64,000 nt of DNA from Nitrospinota bacterium (lineage in GTDB: Bacteria > Nitrospinota_A > UBA7883 > JACRLM01), in the NCBI GenBank assembly GCA_016208975.1, contig JACQXA010000004.1:1179015-1243014 (forward strand), written 5' to 3'. Under the pieces are notes generated by a model that was not told the origin of the DNA, did not search any database, and worked only from the letters and a program-made list of their open reading frames with translations. Position numbers and translations under genes: made by a program. How positions within the stretch are numbered: the stretch's first letter is position 1; every line of letters begins with the position of its first letter. Below are positions 31,396-37,451 of this stretch, one piece after another.

Positions 31396-31411
31396 ATTAG
31401 TATTTGCTAAT
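31396..31411. promoter_or_regulatory. Putative operator of the ArsR-type gene
   Basis: Inverted repeat ATTAG-TATTTG-CTAAT, 17 bases before the GTG start, within an A/T-rich stretch that would overlap the promoter. ArsR-family proteins typically bind such short inverted repeats. Assignment is inferred. Confidence 0.5.
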
Positions 31412-31428
31412 ATACTTTATGGTGGGCC

Positions 31429-31746
31429 GTGAAGAAAGACGCGGAGTTGTTTAAGGTCTTGTCTGTGGACGCGCGGATCGAGATTATCGAGGCCCTGAAA
31501 AAAGAAGCCAAAAGCGTTAATGCGCTCGCCAAAACACTGGGAGTTACGCAGTCCGCCGTGTCACAACATTTGCGTGTGCTTAAAGGCGCGGGCTTGGTTA
31601 AGGACGAGAGAAAGGGCTTTTGGGTATTTTATTCCCTTAACCGGGACGCGCTGGAAAAGTGCCGCCAAAGGCTGAACAGGGTGTGCCTCTGCGGTTGCCG
31701 GGACCAGTCCGGAGCCGCTAAAGACAGGAATAAACCGGAAAGCTGA
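31429..31746 (+). CDS. ArsR-family winged-helix regulator with C-terminal CLCGC
   Basis: 105 residues with a GTG start. An ArsR winged helix fills the chain (LFKVLSVDARIEIIEALK, NALAKTLGVTQSAVSQHLRVLKGAGLV, FWVFYSLN). The classic ELCVCDL metal box in the recognition helix is absent. Instead three cysteines cluster near the C-terminus (RVCLCGCRDQ), a possible thiolate metal or redox site. The next gene encodes a 36-residue peptide with a similar CCACGC motif, suggesting a linked metal or thiol response. Regulator identity is firm, inducer unknown. Confidence 0.87.
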   Translation: MKKDAELFKVLSVDARIEIIEALKKEAKSVNALAKTLGVTQSAVSQHLRVLKGAGLVKDERKGFWVFYSLNRDALEKCRQRLNRVCLCGCRDQSGAAKDRNKPES

Positions 31747-31758
31747 CATTCTTTTTCG

Positions 31759-31784
31759 CCATATGTATTAGTTTTTACGCATAT
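31759..31784. promoter_or_regulatory. Second operator-like element before the Cys-rich peptide gene
   Basis: The stretch ATATGTATTAGTTTTTACGC followed by ATATAC shares the order ATTAG...ATATACTTT with the site upstream of the ArsR gene, and its ends (ATATG / CATAT) form an inverted repeat. It could be a second binding site giving the peptide its own promoter. Confidence 0.4.
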
Positions 31785-31810
31785 ACTTTTTTAGAAGGGG
31801 GGTGAGGGTA

Positions 31811-31921
31811 GTGGAGAAGAAGGATTCTAAACAGGCGCCCGTTGAAGTCAGGCTGGAGGCCAAAGCTCCGGCAAAGAGCTGTTGCGCCTGCGGCTGTGTT
31901 CCGCCGCTAAAGCAAAAGTAG
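31811..31921 (+). CDS. 36-residue cysteine-rich peptide (CCACGC)
   Basis: A small open frame from GTG at 31811 to TAG at 31919, preceded by a strong ribosome site (AGGGGGGTGAGGG). The product begins VEKKDSKQAPVEVRLEAKA and ends with a CCACGC cluster followed by VPPLKQK. Four cysteines in six residues suggest thiolate metal binding, and the motif echoes the CLCGC end of the ArsR protein encoded 65 bases upstream. Coding is supported by the ribosome site, position and motif, not by homology I can recall. Function unknown; a metallochaperone or metal-buffer peptide is one possibility. Confidence 0.6.
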   Translation: MEKKDSKQAPVEVRLEAKAPAKSCCACGCVPPLKQK

Positions 31922-32008
31922 CCGGTGTCGGGCTGACGGCGGGGCATTTGCGCTCCGCCGGTAATTTTTTCGATGGTGGAGCCGGAGGTGATGAACACCT
32001 CGGGGGAG

Positions 32009-32146
32009 CTTTCTCCCCATTGTTCAAGGGGGAGTGGCTCTGCGAGAGCCGAGGGGGTGAATCTGGTTAGCGGCGCTTGTTATAGGAAAAACCACCCCGG
32101 CTCAGGCTTTGCCTTCGCCACCCCTCCTTGGTTAAGGAGGGGAAAC
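32009..32146. repeat. Inverted-repeat element, second type
   Basis: The left arm (TTCTCCCCATTGTTCAAGGG, then GGAGTGGCTC...GCCGAGGGGGTG) and right arm (CCACCCCGGCTC...GCCACCCCTCC, then TTGGTTAAGGAGGGGAAA) are approximate reverse complements about 60 bases long each. This resembles dispersed intergenic palindromes of other genomes. The remainder of the gap 31922-32261 shows no gene. Confidence 0.5.
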
Positions 32147-32261
32147 TAATCGGATGGTTCTTCTTTAAAAGAAGCACCGCGAGGTGAAGTTTAACCGTAG
32201 TTGAAGAACGCCTGGCGGAGCAATTCGCTAGGAAACATAAACCCGTAACATCAGGACTGAA

Positions 32262-33323
32262 TCAAACGCTGGTGTCCAGCGCCTTCTGTTCCGGATTTTT
32301 CGCGGCTTCATCCTGTGGGGCGTTGTACAGCGACGTAATCGAAAAACTTTCCTGCCGCATATACGAGTAACGAATCAAGAGCTCTTTCATCAGCATGTCA
32401 CCGCCGGTGTCGCCCGATGGAGGAGGGGGCGGAGGCGGTGGTGGTGCGACAGCGGTTTCCTCAGCGGGTTCGCTGGCGTCTTCGGTTTTATTCTCCTCAT
32501 CCCCTTTGCCAAACAAAGCCTGTTCGGGATTTTTCAGTTTTTCCAGCAATTGCGCGAAAATGTCCCGGAGGCGTCTTAAAGATTCGTTTTCCGGCGAGTC
32601 CTGCCCATTGTCTGGCAATTTGGGCATTGTATCCTCGATGAACTTCTGCAGATCGCCGGGGATTGCGTCATTGGCGGCGTTGAACAGGCCGGGTATGTCC
32701 AGCCCCTTGTTTGCCCCTTCGCCTAACGGGTTCTGTTTAAAATAATCCAGCTTGCCCTGAACGCCGTCTATGAACCCTTTGACTTCTTGGGAGAAAAACT
32801 GCGCCACATGGTCCAGCCCTGTGGGACCCATGCCCATCACCTTTTCTATCTCGTTGAAAAGCTGGTCGGTAGCGGTTACGAACTCTTCATAATCCTTTGG
32901 ATTGAAAGACATCAGGTCGCCAGCGGCGGCGTTCCAGTCCGAAAAAACGCTGGAATCCAACTGGGAAAGTTTATCCGCCGCGCCGTTATATCTGGCCATA
33001 AAAGAAAAATCCAGGCTGAGGCTGGAAGAAAAGCTTCTAAAATAATCCTCCCGGGTGGTAACGGAGCCGGAAGAATCCTGCATTGTTACTTGCCGGGATA
33101 GCGATTCGGCCTGGGAATAAGAAAGATCCAGGCTTATATTGCCGAAAACGGCGGAGCCAAGCTTTTCGCTTTTATTTGCGTCATCGGACGGAACCGGTTG
33201 ATTAGACGCGTCAAGCGCCTTCGAAAAATCGCCCGCAGATGGCTGTATTGATGGTTCCACTTGGGGTTGCCGGAAACGTTCCGCCGGATTAAAAAAGCTT
33301 GGGCCTATGGATGAAATATTCAT
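32262..33323 (-). CDS. Unrecognised 353-residue protein with polyproline stretch
   Basis: No family recognised with confidence. The start MNISSIGPSFFNPAERF has no signal peptide. The middle (about residues 75-235) is helical and rich in Asp, Ser, Phe and Leu (LSLDFSFMARYNGAADKL, DQLFNEIEKVMGMG). A run of nine prolines at about 292-300 follows an acidic stretch, and the C-terminal part (about 305-353) contains LLIRYSYMRQESFSI. Codon use looks like its neighbours. It stands alone, between the repeat element and the protease operon. The absence of a secretion signal and the soluble helical make-up suggest a cytoplasmic or flagellum-exported protein, which is speculation. Confidence 0.75.
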   Translation of the reverse strand: MNISSIGPSFFNPAERFRQPQVEPSIQPSAGDFSKALDASNQPVPSDDANKSEKLGSAVFGNISLDLSYSQAESLSRQVTMQDSSGSVTTREDYFRSFSSSLSLDFSFMARYNGAADKLSQLDSSVFSDWNAAAGDLMSFNPKDYEEFVTATDQLFNEIEKVMGMGPTGLDHVAQFFSQEVKGFIDGVQGKLDYFKQNPLGEGANKGLDIPGLFNAANDAIPGDLQKFIEDTMPKLPDNGQDSPENESLRRLRDIFAQLLEKLKNPEQALFGKGDEENKTEDASEPAEETAVAPPPPPPPPPSGDTGGDMLMKELLIRYSYMRQESFSITSLYNAPQDEAAKNPEQKALDTSV

Positions 33324-33408
33324 AACTGTTCCTCACCAATAATTTTTTATCGGCAGGGAACGGTTTTAGCTAAAGAGGATTTTTAATTGACGGGGGGGAA
33401 GGGGAGGG

Positions 33409-34809
33409 TCAATCCCCAACGGTGATCTGGTAAACGAACTGGTCCCGCTGGATATATACAACTGCGCCGCCCATGGCCTGGCTGTCTATAATGGCGGAAC
33501 GGTAATCGGCCATGGTATTAGTCTGGGTCAAATTTATGCGCCGGAGTACATCCCCCGCCTTCACCCCGGTGCGGGCCAGCAATCTGGCGTTATCAAGTTT
33601 TGTGATAAGAAGCCCCTTGGCGGTGGGAAGCTTAAGCCGGGTGGCGGTTCTGGCGTCCACCGGGGTCAACTGGATGCCCAGCCATTCATAACCTATTTTC
33701 TCGGCCAGCGGCCCGGTCATCTTTGTCCCCCTGATGGAAATCTCCAGCAATTTAGGGGACCGGAACACCGTAAAAGATAATTTGCCTCCTTCAGTCCACG
33801 ACGATAACCTGGAGTAAAGATCGTCCTTATCGGTGATCTTCTTACCGTTCATGGTGGAAATGATGTCCCCAGGCGCAAGCCCGGCTGTGGCGGCGGGGCC
33901 GCCAGCGAATACTTTGGTCACCAGCGCGCCCCCTTTTTCCCGCCAGCCCAACCGGGCGCGAAGGTCGCTGGAAATATCCCGGACATAGAATCCGAAGAAG
34001 GGCCGGGTAACTTTGCCGTAGTTGATAAGGTCGTTGATTATGGCCTTGGCCTTGTCTATGGGGACAGCGAAACCAATGCCCTCCGCGGGCCTGAACACCG
34101 CGGTGGTTATCCCTATAAGCTCGCCGTTGATGTTCACAAGCGCGCCGCCGGAATTACCGGGATTGATGGAAGCGTCAATCTGGAGAAAATCGTGGTACAA
34201 ACGGTCGTTTTCCCCCTGTATGCTCCTGCCCGTGGCGGAAAGCACCCCGGTGGTAACTGTGTGGGTCAAACCAAAGGGGTTGCCAATGGCGATTATGGTT
34301 TCGCCAATCATAAGGTCGCTGGATTTGCCGATAGGCGCCGCTGGCAGAGGGGATTTGGCGTTCACTTTTATCACCGCCAGGTCCAAACTTGGGTCCGTCC
34401 CCACCACTTCGGCGGGGAAAGCCCGGTCGTCCGCCAGGGATACGCGAATCTCCGTGGCTCCGTCTATCACATGGTTGTTGGTAAGGATGTACCCCTCCGG
34501 ACGGATGATAACGCCGGAACCCAGCGATTCCCTTTCCGCAGGCTGAGGAGTAGCCCGGCCAAAAAAATCGCTCAACGGGCTTCTGCCCCGGAAAGGATTG
34601 GCGACCGCGCTCCGTGATGTGCTGATGTTCACCACCGACAGGCCGACCTTTTCCACCGCCTCCACCACAGGGGTCCTGCGGTTTGCGGCCTTAGCTGGAG
34701 AGGGGAGCGCTATTAAAGCAAGGGTGGCAAAGATAAAAACCGGGAGATTCCTGTTAAAAAATCCCCCGGCGCGTTTATTCAAGAATATGGCCCCAAAACC
34801 AGACATCAA
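33409..34809 (-). CDS. HtrA/DegP-type periplasmic serine protease, second of pair
   Basis: 466 residues. A signal-type hydrophobic segment lies at about 20-42 (ending PSPAKA). Trypsin-like domain with His in ILTNNHVIDGA, Asp in DPSLDLAVIKV and Ser in NPGNSGGALVN. Two PDZ domains follow (about 270-360, 370-460). The catalytic triad is intact. It overlaps the end of the upstream homologue by 4 bases, so the two proteases are co-produced, probably for envelope protein quality control. The first PDZ (FFGFYVRDISSDL) is divergent from standard DegP. Confidence 0.92.
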   Translation of the reverse strand: MMSGFGAIFLNKRAGGFFNRNLPVFIFATLALIALPSPAKAANRRTPVVEAVEKVGLSVVNISTSRSAVANPFRGRSPLSDFFGRATPQPAERESLGSGVIIRPEGYILTNNHVIDGATEIRVSLADDRAFPAEVVGTDPSLDLAVIKVNAKSPLPAAPIGKSSDLMIGETIIAIGNPFGLTHTVTTGVLSATGRSIQGENDRLYHDFLQIDASINPGNSGGALVNINGELIGITTAVFRPAEGIGFAVPIDKAKAIINDLINYGKVTRPFFGFYVRDISSDLRARLGWREKGGALVTKVFAGGPAATAGLAPGDIISTMNGKKITDKDDLYSRLSSWTEGGKLSFTVFRSPKLLEISIRGTKMTGPLAEKIGYEWLGIQLTPVDARTATRLKLPTAKGLLITKLDNARLLARTGVKAGDVLRRINLTQTNTMADYRSAIIDSQAMGGAVVYIQRDQFVYQITVGD

Positions 34810-36299
34810 TTTTCCAAAGGTTTCACCACGATGAAAATGGTGCTTTTCCCGCGTTTAACCAGCATCAACACTGGCTCCGCCGGGCCGGATTTGGCCAAGG
34901 CGTTTTTGTAAGACGAAAGATCGTCCACCGGTTGCCGGTTCACCTCGGTGATAATATCTCCGGGGCGGACACCCGCTTCCGCCGCAGGCCCTTGGGGCGC
35001 CACGTTACGGACTAAAACCCCTCTGGAACTTTCGGCGTTGAACCGTTTGGCCAGTTCGGGGGTCAGTTTTTCCACCGTAATGCCAAGATCGTCCTTGGCT
35101 GGAGCTACCGGTTTCTCCTGCTCGGTCTCTTCCGGCATTTCGCCCAAGGCCAGGGTAATGGTTTTTTCAGACCCGTCCCGGATAATTTTCACTTTAGCCT
35201 TTACGCCAGGCTTCAAAGCCCCTACCAGTTTCGGCAAAGCGTCGGAACTTGGCACAGGCTGGCCGTTGAACTCCACAATCACGTCGCCCCGCTTCAGGCC
35301 CGCCGACTCCGCCGGGGATTTTTCAAATACATCCCCCACCAAAGCGCCCTGGGCGGATTTCAACTTTAGCGCCTTCATGAAATCCGGCGTGATCTTCTGT
35401 ATCATCACCCCAAGCCAGCCTCGGGATACTTTGCCCACCTTCAGTTCGCCATAGATGGCTTTCACAGAGTCTATAGGTATGGCGAAACCTATACCTATGT
35501 TGCCTTGGGAGAACCCGCCGGTGAAAATGGCGGAGTTGATACCCACCACCTCGCCAGCCATGTTTAACAGCGGGCCGCCGGAGTTGCCGGGGTTGATGGA
35601 AGCGTCGGTCTGGATAAAATCGTCATAAGGCCCGGCGCCAATTGCCCGGCCCTTGGCGGATACAATGCCCACAGTGACCGACTGGGAGAACCCGAAGGGG
35701 TTGCCTATGGCCATCACCCATTCACCCACCTGAAGAGTGTTGGAGTCACCCAAAGGGATAGTGGGGAGCTTTTTACCCGCGTCCACCTTTATCACCGCGA
35801 TGTCGGTTTTAGGGTCCGACCCGATGACTTTGGCGGAATATTCCGTGTCCGATCCGTTGTGCCCGTCGCCGAAAGTGACGATAATCTCGTCCGCCTGGTC
35901 CACCACATGGCTGTTGGTCAGTATGTAGCCATCCTCCTCCACCACGAAACCGGAACCCAGGCTCTGGCGCACCTGCTCTTTGGGCATGTCTTTATACCAG
36001 GGGAAAAACCTGTCGTAAAATTCCTGCATGCGCTCATCTTCCATTTCAGGAGCCATGCGGGATTTCACTTTCTGTTTTGTAGAGATGTTTACAACCGCCG
36101 GGGTCCTGTTTTTGGCGATATCGGTGAAAACGGTGGTAGGCATATCTTTGCCCTGCGCCACCACTTTGGGCGCCAGGGCGCTGGAGATGGAATCGGATGA
36201 GGAGCCGGATTTGGAGAGCTGGGCTCCGGCCACCGCCCCGATCAATATTAAAATCAAGCCCAAAGAAAACCACCTGGCGTATATTTTGAACTGGCTCAA
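34806..36299 (-). CDS. degP: HtrA/DegP/DegQ-type periplasmic serine protease, first of pair
   Basis: 497 residues. N-terminal membrane/signal segment (about 9-30, WFSLGLILILIGAVAGAQL). Protease domain with His in ILTNSHVVDQA, Asp in DPKTDIAVIKV and Ser in NPGNSGGPLLNMAGEVVG. PDZ1 (about 290-380, GWLGVMIQ) and PDZ2 (about 400-490, VLVRNVAPQGPAAEAGVRPGD). Standard DegP-like layout. In this family it degrades or refolds misfolded periplasmic proteins. First gene of a two-protease operon. Confidence 0.95.
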   Translation of the reverse strand: MSQFKIYARWFSLGLILILIGAVAGAQLSKSGSSSDSISSALAPKVVAQGKDMPTTVFTDIAKNRTPAVVNISTKQKVKSRMAPEMEDERMQEFYDRFFPWYKDMPKEQVRQSLGSGFVVEEDGYILTNSHVVDQADEIIVTFGDGHNGSDTEYSAKVIGSDPKTDIAVIKVDAGKKLPTIPLGDSNTLQVGEWVMAIGNPFGFSQSVTVGIVSAKGRAIGAGPYDDFIQTDASINPGNSGGPLLNMAGEVVGINSAIFTGGFSQGNIGIGFAIPIDSVKAIYGELKVGKVSRGWLGVMIQKITPDFMKALKLKSAQGALVGDVFEKSPAESAGLKRGDVIVEFNGQPVPSSDALPKLVGALKPGVKAKVKIIRDGSEKTITLALGEMPEETEQEKPVAPAKDDLGITVEKLTPELAKRFNAESSRGVLVRNVAPQGPAAEAGVRPGDIITEVNRQPVDDLSSYKNALAKSGPAEPVLMLVKRGKSTIFIVVKPLEN

Positions 36300-36499
36300 A
36301 GTGTGTAACTCCTAACGGAATAGTTGCTCATTCCAACTAAAAAACATCCTTTAGATAAAAAATTATAACACATCGGCACTCGGCTAAAGTTCCCCGGCGG
36401 GAGCTTCCATGCCGGTTTCATTTCAGATTCAGCCAAAGGGTTTGTTTAATTATTAGATGGCCAAAGGTTCATTACGGCGCCCCAAGAAGTCAAAAAAAG

Positions 36500-36650
36500 G
36501 GTAGTGTCCCAGTTTGAAAGTACAGGGGAGATTCTTCACTTACGCTCAGAATGACAATATAAAAGCCGTTGATAACATTGTCATCCTGAGCGAAGCGCAA
36601 GCTAAGTGAAGGATCTGTCTATTATTTGAGATTCAAACTGAGACACCACC
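36500..36650 (+). mobile_element. MITE copy B (151 bp) with 8-bp target duplication
   Basis: Same fold-back element as at 9352, with ends GGTAGTGTCCCAGTTTGAA and TTCAAACTGAGACACCACC, flanked by AAAAAAAG on both sides (36492-36499, 36651-36658). Lies in the gap 36300-36743 between degP and the ribbon-helix-helix gene; nothing else is recognised there. Confidence 0.92.
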
Positions 36651-36743
36651 AAAAAAAGTCTTGACTTGATATTTATTTCTGTCAAAATATTTGTTAATTG
36701 AATGCAATTCTTTTATTTAGTGATATTTCGATAAGCGGGGGGA

Positions 36744-36929
36744 ATGGCAAAAAGCATTGAGCAGGAGAAAAAAGTCCCTGTAACCACCCATTTGTATCAA
36801 CGCCAGATTGATCAACTGAACGAGGTGGCCAGGGAGCTTAAGGTCACGAAGGCTGTCCTTTTCAGGGAGGCCATTGAGCAGTTGCTCAAGCGATACGAAG
36901 AGAAACAGTTGAATATAGGCATCAAATGA
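36744..36929 (+). CDS. Orphan ribbon-helix-helix (CopG-like) protein
   Basis: 61 residues. An N-terminal beta strand (KKVPVTTHLYQRQI) and two helices (IDQLNEVARELKVTKAVLFREAIEQLL) match the RHH DNA-binding fold of CopG/Arc-type regulators and antitoxins. No toxin-like gene follows. Downstream lies a candidate RNA gene and then MITE copy C. It is probably a small transcription regulator or a relic antitoxin. The segment 36651-37210 carrying it lies between two MITEs in the same orientation. Confidence 0.75.
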   Translation: MAKSIEQEKKVPVTTHLYQRQIDQLNEVARELKVTKAVLFREAIEQLLKRYEEKQLNIGIK

Positions 36930-36967
36930 TGCGCTTCCGCCTTTATGGCGGATTGGTTTTCCGGTGT

Positions 36968-36996
36968 TTGACATAGCGGAACGCACTGCCTGTAAG
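36968..36996 (+). promoter_or_regulatory. Probable sigma-70 promoter of the candidate RNA
   Basis: Perfect -35 TTGACA (36968-36973), 17-base spacer, -10 TGTAAG (36991-36996; 4 of 6 matches). Predicted transcript start about 37002. Confidence 0.55.
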
Positions 36997-37001
36997 TGGC
37001 A

Positions 37002-37185
37002 CCTACTTGGACGCGCTGGGCCGAGACCACCACTACTGTACTGACCACCAACCCCTGGCTGTCGCAAGACAGCCAAGCAAGAACCACCACATTTCGCCGG
37101 CGATGTTCAAGTTATGCCCTCCCGAGAGGGAGGTTAAATATGCCGGTTCCTGGACCCCAAAGCCGGGAACCGGCGATTTTTTTTG
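37002..37185 (+). ncRNA. Candidate structured small RNA, about 180 nt, family unknown
   Basis: Bounded by a good promoter and a strong terminator, with no convincing reading frame. Visible base pairing: ACTTGGAC (37005-37012) with GTTCAAGT (37105-37112), then CGCTGG (37014-37019) with CCGGCG (37097-37102), enclosing a large bubble with three ACCACC motifs (about 37026, 37044, 37083). An apical 8-bp hairpin TGGCTGTC-GCAA-GACAGCCA (37056-37075) has a GNRA tetraloop. A second small hairpin CCTCCC-GAGA-GGGAGG (37118-37133) precedes the terminator. The rod-with-bubble shape recalls 6S RNA, but the true 6S lies at 54.7 kb. Function unknown. Confidence 0.55.
37142..37182 (+). terminator. Rho-independent terminator of the candidate RNA
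   Basis: Stem GCCGGTTCC (37142-37150) and GGAACCGGC (37166-37174) followed by GATTTTTTTTG. Confidence 0.85.
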
Positions 37186-37210
37186 ATTGGCGGCGCGTTT
37201 CCTAAAATTG

Positions 37211-37361
37211 GGTTGTGTCCCAGTTTAAAAGTACAGGGGAGATTCTTCACTTACGCTCAGAATGACAATATAAAAGCCGTTGATAACATTGTCATCCTGA
37301 ACGAAGCGCAAGCGAAGCGAAGGATATGTCTATTATTTGAGATTCAAACTGGGACACCACC
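37211..37361 (+). mobile_element. MITE copy C (151 bp) with 8-bp target duplication
   Basis: Ends GGTTGTGTCCCAGTTTAAA and TTCAAACTGGGACACCACC, flanked by TAAAATTG on both sides (37203-37210, 37362-37369). Same orientation as copy B. It lies 90 bases upstream of the multiheme cytochrome start and may separate that gene from, or supply, promoter sequence. Confidence 0.92.
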
Positions 37362-37451
37362 TAAAATTGACTTGCCTTTTAGGGCTATTTCCCGTCTAAT
37401 ACTTTCCAATATTTCAAGTTAGCCACGCGGTTTGTTAGGGGTGGTTTAGGT

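Noticed and set aside
31882-32070. 62-codon frame after the ArsR gene
   Set aside because: It runs through the Cys-rich peptide gene and the inverted repeat in another frame, with no ribosome site.
37002-37185. Candidate RNA as 6S RNA
   Set aside because: Lacks the conserved 6S blocks, which are present instead at 54679-54873.
36500-37361. Composite transposon formed by MITE copies B and C
   Set aside because: Each copy has its own distinct 8-bp target duplication, so they inserted independently.
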